Below, piece after piece: positions 36,187 through 43,734 of a DNA stretch of 64,000 nt. Origin of the DNA: Phocaeicola vulgatus ATCC 8482 (GTDB lineage Bacteria > Bacteroidota > Bacteroidia > Bacteroidales > Bacteroidaceae); the NCBI RefSeq assembly GCF_000012825.1, contig NC_009614.1, positions 3,720,001 through 3,784,000 on the forward strand, read 5' to 3'. Numbering within the stretch: the stretch's first letter is position 1; each line of letters opens with the position of its first letter. The translations under genes and the position numbers were made by a program. The notes under the pieces are model-generated. The model did not search any database. It was not told the DNA's origin and saw only the letters and a list, made by a program, of their open reading frames with translations.

Positions 36187-36297
36187 TTAAAAGAGAGTGG
36201 TGCAACTGGTTACGCCCAAGGCGGTGAGCGCTGCTATGGCAGCTTGGATAATGGCGTGCAGAATTTGCTTCCAGGTGATTTTCTTTGAATTGTTCAT
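36187..36297 (-). CDS. Smalltalk family small protein
   Basis: 36 residues: a basic start (MNNSKKITWKQILHAI), one hydrophobic helix (IIQAAIAALTALG), then VTSC near the end and only TTLF after it. I recognise the smalltalk family found beside capsule-linked amidases in Bacteroides. LGVTSC looks like a lipobox, in which case lipid attachment would leave a five-residue lipopeptide. Start taken at 36297; the frame continues upstream but that part lacks protein-like composition. It lies 61 bp before the amidase frame on the same strand. Function unknown; a holin- or lysis-like role is a guess. Confidence 0.8.
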   Translation of the reverse strand: MNNSKKITWKQILHAIIQAAIAALTALGVTSCTTLF

Positions 36298-36397
36298 AGG
36301 GATATTTGTTTTAAAGGATTTGTTTTTTTCTGTCATTCCGGACAAAGACGAGGAATCTGTGGGCATAAAAACGATTGCATTCAGATTCTTCACTTTG

Positions 36398-36540
36398 TTC
36401 AGAACAACAGTTTCATTTCAGAAAGTCAGATCTTTATAGAAATACAGGTCTACTTCAGAACAACAGTTTCATTTCAGAAAGGCAGATCTTTACAGAAACA
36501 CAGGTCTACTTCAGAATAACCGTTTCATTTCAGAAAGGCA
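36398..36540. repeat. 56-bp tandem repeat, 2.5 copies
   Basis: Units at 36398-36453 and 36454-36509 with a partial third at 36510-36540, each starting TTCAGAACAACAGTTTCATT or a close variant, with only a few changes between copies. Located between the HU-like gene and smalltalk, so it sits in the leader or spacer of the minus-strand transcript. Confidence 0.9.
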
Positions 36541-36572
36541 AAATACTATCAGACTTCAGAAGCCCGGAAAGT

Positions 36573-37067
36573 TCAGGCGTTTTCTTCCGTCTTGTCGTCT
36601 GGTCCGGAAGCCTCTCCCGTCAGGTCCACGGTGTTTTTCCCCGCTTTCAGGGTTTTAACCACCAGCTTGGCAGCCTTTCGGGTAGGGACCAGGTTGAATA
36701 CGCTGTCTTTCAGCAAGCTGAGGAAACGGGTCCCGGCTTTCCAGCGCACGTTCAGGTCTTCCACATGGATGGCGGGATTGTATGTCTCCAGTGATTCGGC
36801 TCCCATGCTGTTGATATGAATGGAGAAAGTGCCCAGATCGCCCATCTGGATGCGTTGTCCTGCCAGAAGCTGCTCCCGCATACAGTCCACCGCTTGGATC
36901 AGGACCGCCTGGATGTCGGCACGGTTGTATTTGGAGCCGTGGGTCGAGATATGCTCGGCAAACTTGTCCAGTGTCATGATTTCTGAGTACTGGGCGTTGG
37001 CATAAGCCTTCTTGGGAGCATCCTGGTCACTGGGATTGGCACGGAGTGAGATACTGTAGTTGATCAT
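36573..37067 (-). CDS. HU-like DNA-binding protein (HU/DUF family of capsule cassettes)
   Basis: 164 residues. The centre (LDKFAEHISTHGSKYNRADIQAVLIQAV to RIQMGDLGTFSIHI) matches the HU/IHF dimer fold, with an extra N-terminal strand region (MINYSISLRANPSDQDAPKKAYANAQ) and an acidic tail, as in the long HU-related proteins of Bacteroides. The C-terminal T..KAGKNTVDLTGEASGPDDKTEENA tail is low complexity. It would bind and bend DNA. It is one of the fixed members of the cassette around 35.6-40.5 kb. Confidence 0.9.
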   Translation of the reverse strand: MINYSISLRANPSDQDAPKKAYANAQYSEIMTLDKFAEHISTHGSKYNRADIQAVLIQAVDCMREQLLAGQRIQMGDLGTFSIHINSMGAESLETYNPAIHVEDLNVRWKAGTRFLSLLKDSVFNLVPTRKAAKLVVKTLKAGKNTVDLTGEASGPDDKTEENA

Positions 37068-37229
37068 CGTTTTTGTTTTTAAAGGGTTATTATTATCGGA
37101 AAAGTGTCAGGTAGGAGCAAGGCGCACACTGCTGCGGCGTTCGGTGAAACTTGGGGCAAGATCCGCGGAATCTTGTACCAGGATTTTTGTAATCTTGTGC
37201 CGGGTTGCGGCTTCTTCCTTCTGACACTG

Positions 37230-37237
37230 CAAAGATA
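37230..37237 (-). promoter_or_regulatory. Candidate -7 box for the HU-like gene
   Basis: Plus-strand CAAAGATA reads TATCTTTG on the minus strand, a full TAnnTTTG match, about 160 nt before the HU start codon. No -33 TTG at standard spacing. The rest of the 368 bp between the DUF4248 gene and HU holds no convincing gene; the long open frames there look like shadows. Confidence 0.45.
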
Positions 37238-37435
37238 ACTTCACGTCCGTGCGGCGTGACCCCTTCCGACCCCTTTTGACCCTTTGGGGAAACTGTCCGG
37301 GAATTCGGCCAGCACTTGCGTCATGTGGTGACTTCAGGGCGGATTTCACGCTTCCCTCTTTATTCTTTCCGCGTAATCCACGCTCAAAGAGAGAGGAAGA
37401 GTTCTCGGACAGTCTGTGGCAGATTCCACGGGGAA

Positions 37436-37630
37436 TCACGGTTCTCCCAGGTGGAGGTAGACGAGTTGCAACTGGCGGCAGGTGAAGGATTTCTGACAGG
37501 GATGGTATCCGGTGGCTTCCAGGGCGTGGAGCAACGGTGCGCACCGGGCGATCCAGCGCATCAGATGACGCACGGCTACTTTCGGCGTACTGTCCGGAAA
37601 ATAGAGAAGGGCTGTTTCGGTCTTATTCAT
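37436..37630 (-). CDS. DUF4248 family protein
   Basis: 64 residues from the ATG at 37630 (MNKTETALLYFP); a frame extension to 37687 lacks support. The pattern ELA-LYFP-ST-PKVAVRHLMRWI and the end LQLVYLHLGEP fit DUF4248, a small winged-helix-like family found next to HU and primase-like genes in Bacteroides capsule loci. Possibly a DNA-binding regulator. The 383 bp between it and the DUF3987 gene (37631-38013) hold AT-rich sequence with loosely repeated ACATTG/GTAAATTG words and no gene. Confidence 0.8.
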   Translation of the reverse strand: MNKTETALLYFPDSTPKVAVRHLMRWIARCAPLLHALEATGYHPCQKSFTCRQLQLVYLHLGEP

Positions 37631-38013
37631 GAATGGTTTCTTGTTTAACGTGAGTTTGATAGATGATGATAATGAACCAACGGCCAATCACCTATGGTAT
37701 AGAGTGCGGCCCGGTTGGCACATTGGTAAATTGTACATAGCAGCAAATCAATAAATCGGTACATTGACACATGGGCAAATTATTCAAATCCCCTTTCGGC
37801 ATAAAGCGTGCCCGATTGTTTTTATACTAACCGGCATGGAGTGTCGTATATAAAGTTTATCCGGAGTTTTCCGAACAATCCCAATGAACTGCCACAAACG
37901 ATTTTTGCTATCCGGGAACAACGGCCGCACTGAGCAGCGACGGGGACACGGGGACAGTGGGGACAGCCCCTTTTTTCCTCACACACACATGCGTGTACAT
38001 ATAGAGAGCCGGG

Positions 38014-39819
38014 TCAGTTCTTGTGATACGTCCCCTTGCCGTCCACACTCACCAGCGCCCCTTGTTTGGTGAGCCGTTTGAGCCAGGTCAGCGCGGTGGA
38101 TTCAGGTATCCTCCTGTCGTGCGCTTTTTCCAGCAGCATCCGGCGGGTAAACTCGTCCTCCATCTCGGCAAAGAGCATATCCTTGTCCGCCGTGCTCCGG
38201 CGCTTGATAATGGAGGAGGACAGAAACGAAAGAACATGGGTGGCGTGCAGATAAAGCGGCTCCACCAAGGCAAGCACGGCATGGAAATCATCGTCTGTAA
38301 TCACCAGGTTCCAGCGCGGGATGATACGGTCCTTCAGATTATCGGAAGAAATATGCGCGTCAGGTTTCACCAGAGAAGGGTCTTCCAGGCTTCGCAGGAT
38401 GGCGACTATCGACATCATGCGGCACGCATTGACGGCAAGACGGATGACGGAACTGCTCATCTCGTCCCCGTTGATCTTGCCGGAACGATGGAACAGCTTG
38501 TCGAACAGGAAGTTGAACTGTTTATGCTGGGCATGAGTCAGCTTCAGGGTAAACAATCCCCGAAGCGTCAGCTCGTCCAGCGTGTTTTTCCATTCGTTGC
38601 CCATCAGGCGGAATTCCTCGTCCACATCCACCTCATCCTCGCCGAACTGGTCTGCCCACTGGGTGACGCGTGGCATATAATAAAAGTTCTGGCGGGAGAA
38701 CAGACCGTTCTCCGCCGTGGGGATCAGGGGCTTTACCTGTGCGGGCGTACCCGAGAGCAGCACGGAGAGATAGCTTCTGCTCACCTCCTGATATTCGCGG
38801 TCGGTGCGCCGGTTGTAGGACAGGCGGTCGTGGTCGAACGCCTTGCGCAGCGTGTCGCTCCAGTTTCCGTATTCGGTCCCTATGGCGGTGGATACGGTGT
38901 CCGCCTCACTTTCGCAGATGATGCCCGTTCCGTTGGAATCCATGATATTTTGCAGGATGCCTGTTCCGGTGTTGTTTCCCGATATGAGGAACATCCGGTT
39001 GGGAGGCAATACGGGAGCTTCCTGATTTTTCCGTTCCTTGCCCAGAGAGTCGTAGGCAGCCTTTTCCCGGCGGTAAGTTTTCATCGCCTCTTTCACCTCG
39101 CTGCGTATCTTGTCGTGTATGGGTTCGATGAGGAGCCGTACCCACGTCAACGCGCTTTTTCCCGAGGCGGACGGGGCCACGACGAAAGTCTGCATACAGG
39201 GGGCCTGCCACTTCCGGCCGTACTGGCACCGCACTATGTGGGAGAGGGAGGCGCCCAGTACGGTAAACGCTCCCAGGAGCAACACATCACGCTGTTCGGG
39301 CTTTTTACCGAAGGAGATGATTTTCTCCAGCAGTTCCGGCCACACGTAGTCCTGTGGAAAGGTAGGCAGGGGGGAATAAGGCTCGGAGCCTTCGGTGAGC
39401 TGTTCCTCTTCGTCGGTATCATCGGAAACGTCATTTTCCACCTTATTATATCGCGCGCACGTGTGTGGAAAATCCGGGGCTGTCCCTGCTGTCCCCATTG
39501 TCCCTGCCTTGTGAGAGCCGGCGCTGCCGGAAATCTTCACTCCGCATTGCCCGGCCAGATGGAACACGGTTCCCAGATGTATATCTTCTTTATCGGCATG
39601 AAGCGCGTTCGAGAACAGTGCTTGTGCATTTTTTTCGTCGTATTTGGAGGAAAGGGAGCAGAGGGAGAGGAAATCATTGCGTCCCGCTTCCCCGCAATCG
39701 TTTGCGATGGCGAAAGCCAGTTGTACATATTCAATGTAGGTGGGAGCGATATCCGCGCCTGCCATGCGGACAGCTTCGGTCAGCTGCCGCAAGTTTTCTA
39801 AAGGATTGTTCATGTTCAT
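38014..39819 (-). CDS. DUF3987 domain ATPase (replication-like helicase fold)
   Basis: 601 residues. An N-terminal helical domain (1-90, primase C-terminal/VirE-like: YVQLAFAIANDCGEAGRNDFLSLC), an acidic linker, then the DUF3987 ATPase with Walker A VAPSASGKSALT (about residue 222), a Walker B-like IICESEAD (~320) and sensor-like LSVLLSGTP. The C-terminal winged-helix region ends in LTKQGALVSVDGKGTYHKN. The domain resembles plasmid/phage replication helicases of the SF3/RepA sort. Together with the BT4734-like gene 72 bp upstream it forms a primase-helicase pair. A standing part of Bacteroides capsule-linked cassettes; its actual role is unknown. Confidence 0.9.
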   Translation of the reverse strand: MNMNNPLENLRQLTEAVRMAGADIAPTYIEYVQLAFAIANDCGEAGRNDFLSLCSLSSKYDEKNAQALFSNALHADKEDIHLGTVFHLAGQCGVKISGSAGSHKAGTMGTAGTAPDFPHTCARYNKVENDVSDDTDEEEQLTEGSEPYSPLPTFPQDYVWPELLEKIISFGKKPEQRDVLLLGAFTVLGASLSHIVRCQYGRKWQAPCMQTFVVAPSASGKSALTWVRLLIEPIHDKIRSEVKEAMKTYRREKAAYDSLGKERKNQEAPVLPPNRMFLISGNNTGTGILQNIMDSNGTGIICESEADTVSTAIGTEYGNWSDTLRKAFDHDRLSYNRRTDREYQEVSRSYLSVLLSGTPAQVKPLIPTAENGLFSRQNFYYMPRVTQWADQFGEDEVDVDEEFRLMGNEWKNTLDELTLRGLFTLKLTHAQHKQFNFLFDKLFHRSGKINGDEMSSSVIRLAVNACRMMSIVAILRSLEDPSLVKPDAHISSDNLKDRIIPRWNLVITDDDFHAVLALVEPLYLHATHVLSFLSSSIIKRRSTADKDMLFAEMEDEFTRRMLLEKAHDRRIPESTALTWLKRLTKQGALVSVDGKGTYHKN

Positions 39820-39891
39820 GATATTTGTTGTTTTTTGAGTGCCTGTTTAAATTTTGTCCGGCATTCTTTTGAGTATGCTTTTCTATTCTTC

Positions 39892-40548
39892 TTAAATTTC
39901 CCGGCGTATCAATGCTTCCTCGTCATACGAGAGGAAACAGGCCCGTACCAGGTCCTTGCCGGAACGGTCCACGCCTTTGCCGGAGCGGCTCGTTTTCTTA
40001 TCTTCCCCGTCCGGGTGGCTGTCATAGATTGCTTGTACGTAGTTCATCGCCCAGTGGATGTTTTCGGAGGTATTCTGTCTGGTGTCGGGTATGCGTGCCA
40101 GGTCGTAGGGGATGAACGCTTTTACTCCGCGTCCGCCGGGGCTGGTGAATGCCAGTACAGGGCGCAGGAGGCGGTCGTCGAACAGTTGTCTTTTCAGCTT
40201 TTCCGCTTCCCCACGGGAATCAAGATGGTCTATGTCCACCACAATCAAGCCCGACGGTCCGGTCAGGCTGTCGCTTTTGCGGTAGGAAAAGACACCGCAG
40301 GGGGTAACGTAGGGCAGTGTCTGCTGCTTGAGCATACGATAGGCTTTTTCATCCCCGTTTTCCGCTGCCCGGCGCACGGTCTCGGTCAGTGTTTTCAGGC
40401 GTTCGCTGGATGTGATCAGTTTGTACACTTCCTGTAAGGTTATTTCCTTGTAGGGCGTTAAGGTGGGCGGCTGGACGGTTCGTCCGGTGGCACTGTCCTT
40501 TACCGGTGATATCGGTGGCAGAAACAGTGACATTTTAAATTGGTTCAT
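39892..40548 (-). CDS. BT4734/BF3469-like protein (VirE N-terminal, primase-like)
   Basis: 218 residues. LIVVDIDHLDS (residues ~122-132) gives the DxD of an archaeo-eukaryotic primase-like active site, RPVLAFTSPGGRGVKAFIPYD (~150-170) the following strand with the S/G-rich loop, and NIHWAMNYVQAIY the next helix. These match the VirE N-terminal/BT4734 family. It would pair with the DUF3987 ATPase to make a minimal primase-helicase. Starts the minus-strand cassette. Its start region overlaps a good plus-strand promoter (40540-40570). Confidence 0.9.
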   Translation of the reverse strand: MNQFKMSLFLPPISPVKDSATGRTVQPPTLTPYKEITLQEVYKLITSSERLKTLTETVRRAAENGDEKAYRMLKQQTLPYVTPCGVFSYRKSDSLTGPSGLIVVDIDHLDSRGEAEKLKRQLFDDRLLRPVLAFTSPGGRGVKAFIPYDLARIPDTRQNTSENIHWAMNYVQAIYDSHPDGEDKKTSRSGKGVDRSGKDLVRACFLSYDEEALIRREI

Positions 40549-40570
40549 TCGTTTTTATTTATTAAGTTTG
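40540..40570 (+). promoter_or_regulatory. Bacteroides-type promoter for the small plus-strand genes
   Basis: TTG at 40540-40542, 20 nt, then TAAGTTTG at 40563-40570, a full match to the -33/-7 pattern. Transcription would start near 40577, run through a CCTGAT/ATCAGG hairpin and reach the tiny genes at 40708 and 40859. Confidence 0.6.
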
Positions 40571-40707
40571 CAAGCCCTGATATTTATGAATCAGGTTATT
40601 GGTTTTCAATGTTACAAAGTTCGATATAATAACCGAGATACGTGTGTTTTTGTCCTGAATGAGGACATGTAAATGAGTATTCATATAAAAAAATACGATT
40701 TAATCCG

Positions 40708-40857
40708 ATGGAACATTTGAATCCTGTTGATCAGGCCCGGCAATTGGCTGCCGAGGTAGTGAAACGTCTGGGCCAGTTGAATCTGCACAGACGGGAGTTG
40801 GAGCGTAAGCTCCATGTGGCTAATGGCTTTTTTACCAGCTTGGAAGAAAAAAAATAA
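40708..40857 (+). CDS. Small hypothetical protein (49 aa)
   Basis: ATG at 40708 to TAA at 40855. Composition is that of a soluble helical protein: NPVDQARQLAAEVVKRLGQL, then LHRRELERKLHVANGFF. It follows a good promoter 140 bp upstream and is followed after one base by another small gene, which argues for a real two-gene unit. Not recognised. A charged amphipathic helix of this size could be an antitoxin, a regulator or a subunit of a larger complex. Confidence 0.6.
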   Translation: MEHLNPVDQARQLAAEVVKRLGQLNLHRRELERKLHVANGFFTSLEEKK

Positions 40858-40858
40858 C

Positions 40859-41020
40859 ATGACGCTTCTTCTTTTTTTCGAGGTGAAGGCGGTTATAGAA
40901 GAACACTATGAGAGGCGTATCGAGTTTTACAGGTATGTCAACCCGCCGCTGTCACGGGAGGCGGAACGTGAACTGGGGGAGTGGAAGGGAAAAGTGAGGG
41001 AGATAATGGGGATGTGTTGA
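40859..41020 (+). CDS. Small hypothetical protein (53 aa)
   Basis: ATG at 40859, one base after the previous stop, to the TGA ending at 41020. A hydrophobic start (MTLLLFFEVKAVI) is followed by a highly charged helix (EEHYERRIEFYRYV) and EAERELGEWKGKVREIMG. An upstream ATG at 40814 would overlap the previous gene and is less likely. Not recognised. It pairs with the 49-aa gene. Confidence 0.6.
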   Translation: MTLLLFFEVKAVIEEHYERRIEFYRYVNPPLSREAERELGEWKGKVREIMGMC

Positions 41021-41170
41021 AGTTCCGGTAGGAGGATGTAGCGGGGCACTCCCGGAGGTGCGTACATTCTTTGCGGGGAAATCTTTGCAGGGAAGAAAAT
41101 GAACTATATTTTGTGGCAGATGCAACAGGAAGTGGCGGAATTTGTTTATCTTCGTAGCGGTAATGTTAAA

Positions 41171-42751
41171 ATGGAAAAAATGATGGAACAGCAGCAATTG
41201 AAGAAATGCCCGATAGGCATACAGACTTTTGAGGAAATAATCAACAAGGGTTACCTCTATATAGATAAGACGGAATATGTTTACCGGATGGCGCACGGCG
41301 CCTCCAAATATTGTTTCCTGAGCCGTCCCCGCCGGTTCGGCAAGTCATTGCTGACTTCTACGTTGCACAGTTACTTTGCCGGGAAGAAGGACCTTTTCAG
41401 GGGATTGGCCATTGAGAAGCTGGAAACCGAATGGACGGAATATCCGGTGCTGCACTTCGACATGAGTCTGGCGAAGCATGTGGACAAGGATACGTTGGAA
41501 AGCATGCTGAGCTTCCAGCTTAGCGGATATGAACAAATTTATGGCAAGTCTGAGGAGGCTGTGAAGCTGAACGACCGGATGACTTCACTCATCATGCGTG
41601 CCAACGAACAGACCGGCCGACAGGTGGTAGTCCTTATTGACGAGTATGACGCGCCTTTGCTGGATGTGATGCATGAGGAAACGGATCTTCCCGTTCTCCG
41701 TAACGTGATGCGCAATTTTTACAGTCCGTTGAAGGCGTGCGACCCTTATCTTCGCTTTGTGTTCCTGACCGGCATTACCAAATTCTCCCAACTCAGCATC
41801 TTCAGCGAGCTGAACAATATCTTGAATATCAGTATGCTGAAGCCCTATGCCGCCATTTGTGGCATCACTCAGGAAGAAATGCAGGAACAGATGACAGCTT
41901 ATATAGAACGGCTTGCCGTTTCGCAGGAAATGAGCAAAGAGGAAACGTTGCAGAAGTTGAAGGAGAAATATGACGGTTATCATTTTACCTGGCCTTCGCC
42001 CGATATCTATAATCCGTTCAGCCTGCTGAATGCCTTTGCCAATGACGAGTTGAACAATTACTGGTTTGGCAGCGGCACGCCCACTTATCTGATAGAGATG
42101 CTACGCAAGTTCCACGTCCTTCCCTCCCAGTTAGGGGGAAGTATGCAGGCTATGGCTGCTGATTTCGATGCGCCTACGGAGAAAATGGAGGGCATTGTTC
42201 CTCTGCTCTATCAGAGCGGTTACTTTACGATAAAGGATTACAACAAGCTGGCCGAACTGTATACGCTGGACATTCCGAACGGTGAGATACGGATCGGGCT
42301 GATGCGCAGCTTGCTGCCTGGCTATCTGGCCCATAACACGCTGAAAGGCAATACGACCATCGCCCGTATGTATCTTGCGATAGCCGGGGGAGATATGGAC
42401 GGGGCCTTGCGTCTTCTTCAGGAATTCCTTTCTACTGTTCCGTATTGTGATAACACGAATTATGAGGGACATTACCAGCAATTGTTCTACATCATCTTCT
42501 CCCTGTTCGGGATGTATGTCGATGTGGAGGTGCGTACCCCCAAGGGGCGTGTGGATGTGGTGATGCGTGTTGCCGGTAAGCTGTATGTCATTGAATTGAA
42601 GCTGGGTAGGTCTGCGGAAGCGGCCATGGCCCAGATCAATCTGAAGCAGTATCCCGAACGCTTTTCCCTCAGCGGATTGCAAGTGGTGAAGGTGGGGATC
42701 AATTTTGATGTGGAGAAACACACCCTGGGGGATTGGGTCATAGAAGAATAG
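41171..42751 (+). CDS. AAA-ATPase-like / PD-(D/E)XK nuclease fusion protein
   Basis: 526 residues from ATG 41171; the open frame reaches back to 41099 but the first ATG that fits the family start (QQQLKKCPIGIQTFEEI) is here. Residues 10-215 are the AAA-ATPase-like domain: YLYIDKTEYVYRM, then RPRRFGKSLL as Walker A-like P-loop, and VVLIDEYDAPLLD as Walker B. The C-terminal domain has the PDDEXK_9 pattern: GMYVDVEVRTPKGRVDVVMRVAGKLYVIELK, with acidic residues before and the E-x-K motif. These proteins are abundant in Bacteroidetes as accessory genes; a nuclease role in mobile elements or defence is suspected but not proved. Confidence 0.9.
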   Translation: MEKMMEQQQLKKCPIGIQTFEEIINKGYLYIDKTEYVYRMAHGASKYCFLSRPRRFGKSLLTSTLHSYFAGKKDLFRGLAIEKLETEWTEYPVLHFDMSLAKHVDKDTLESMLSFQLSGYEQIYGKSEEAVKLNDRMTSLIMRANEQTGRQVVVLIDEYDAPLLDVMHEETDLPVLRNVMRNFYSPLKACDPYLRFVFLTGITKFSQLSIFSELNNILNISMLKPYAAICGITQEEMQEQMTAYIERLAVSQEMSKEETLQKLKEKYDGYHFTWPSPDIYNPFSLLNAFANDELNNYWFGSGTPTYLIEMLRKFHVLPSQLGGSMQAMAADFDAPTEKMEGIVPLLYQSGYFTIKDYNKLAELYTLDIPNGEIRIGLMRSLLPGYLAHNTLKGNTTIARMYLAIAGGDMDGALRLLQEFLSTVPYCDNTNYEGHYQQLFYIIFSLFGMYVDVEVRTPKGRVDVVMRVAGKLYVIELKLGRSAEAAMAQINLKQYPERFSLSGLQVVKVGINFDVEKHTLGDWVIEE

Positions 42752-42933
42752 GCCGTATATGATGTAAGAACTCTTTCATTGCAGGGACGGTAAAAGCGAA
42801 AAATAATGGAACAGGAACTTTTCGATAGGATATCAATTAAGATGCTGAATATTTGTTTGTTTGAAGAAAAATTTCGTTCTTTGTATTAAGCTTGATTGCA
42901 GTTAACAACAAATTCAATCTAAAGATAAGGAGT

Positions 42934-43242
42934 ATGAAGCGTCCTGAAATCGTGAAATCTATACAAAATGCCTTACATAAGGTTGCTCCTGGTATAAAGG
43001 TGATACTTTATGGAAGTGAGGCGCGGGGTGATGCGCGTAGTGATAGTGATATAGACCTGTTGCTGTTGATAGATAAGGATGTGGTTACTTTGGAGGACAA
43101 GATGCTTTTAACTGCTCCTTTATATGACATTGAGTTAGAAACCGGTGTTCAAATCAATCCGTTTATAGAGTCGATGAAAGAATGGGGAAAACGTTTCACT
43201 CCGTTTTATGAGAATATAATGAAGGAGGGGATATTGTTATGA
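42934..43242 (+). CDS. MNT-type nucleotidyltransferase (antitoxin of MNT-HEPN pair)
   Basis: 102 residues from ATG 42934, chosen because AAGGAG lies five bases upstream; a longer frame from a TTG at 42892 is not needed. LYGSEARGDARSDSDIDLLLLI (residues ~27-48) is the minimal nucleotidyltransferase signature GSxxRGxxxxxSDxDL with two catalytic aspartates, and LETGVQINPFI supplies the third acidic region. In known pairs (MntA-HepT) it AMPylates the HEPN toxin. Overlaps the HEPN gene by four bases (ATGA). Confidence 0.93.
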   Translation: MKRPEIVKSIQNALHKVAPGIKVILYGSEARGDARSDSDIDLLLLIDKDVVTLEDKMLLTAPLYDIELETGVQINPFIESMKEWGKRFTPFYENIMKEGILL

Positions 43243-43640
43243 CTCCGGAACAGCGGTTTGATATTGTTTTATATAGGCTGAATTCAGCCAAATCATTGTT
43301 AGATGAAATAAAAGATCATATAGAGCGTGGTTATTACAATACGGCAATGAATAGGATGTATTATGCCTGTTTTTATGCTGTGAGTGGATTGTTGTTGCAG
43401 TCGGAGATAGACGGAGTCAAGAGTCATGAAGGTGTACGTCAAAAATTCAGCCAGCATTTTATTCTTACAGGTAAATTCCCTAAAGAATGGGGACGCTTTT
43501 ATTCTATTTTGTTCAATAATCGTTCAGCTGCCGATTATGAAGACTTTAAGAACTTTGATTTAGCAGCAACTCAGGAAATGTATCCTAAAGTCTGTGCTTT
43601 TATAGGACTTATTGATAATTGGGTTTTCGATAAAAATTAA
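43239..43640 (+). CDS. HEPN domain protein (toxin of MNT-HEPN pair)
   Basis: 133 residues, all helical. YNTAMNRMYYACFYAVSGLLL (residues ~31-51) and the later FNNRSAADYEDFKNFD (~90-105) are HEPN helices; R-S-A-A-D-Y is the Rx4Y form seen in this branch instead of the RNase motif Rx4-6H. HEPN toxins are RNases. Whether this variant cuts RNA is uncertain because the His is replaced by Tyr. Start overlaps the nucleotidyltransferase stop. Confidence 0.9.
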   Translation: MTPEQRFDIVLYRLNSAKSLLDEIKDHIERGYYNTAMNRMYYACFYAVSGLLLQSEIDGVKSHEGVRQKFSQHFILTGKFPKEWGRFYSILFNNRSAADYEDFKNFDLAATQEMYPKVCAFIGLIDNWVFDKN

Positions 43641-43667
43641 TCCGTAAAGAATAAGATATTTACTATA

Positions 43668-43707
43668 GGCTGCATGCAATGATGCATGTGGCCTTCCCTT
43701 TTTTTTG
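43668..43707 (+). terminator. Terminator of the MNT-HEPN operon
   Basis: GGC and CATGCA pair with TGCATG and GCC around an ATGA loop (43668-43693); a run of T residues follows at 43700-43706. A second perfect 6-bp hairpin GCCGGT-AGCG-ACCGGC lies at 43710-43725, just before the helicase gene. Confidence 0.6.
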
Positions 43708-43734
43708 TTGCCGGTAGCGACCGGCATCCGCATA

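Noticed and set aside
37107-37544. 145-codon minus frame between HU-like and DUF4248 genes
   Set aside because: Arg/Pro/Ser-rich shadow composition; it overlaps the DUF4248 gene in another frame and contains the likely HU promoter.
38023-39801. 592-codon plus-strand frame antisense to the DUF3987 gene
   Set aside because: Mirror frame of a real gene: the minus strand shows Walker A and family motifs, while this one has no domain and a His/Gly/Arg-rich shadow composition.
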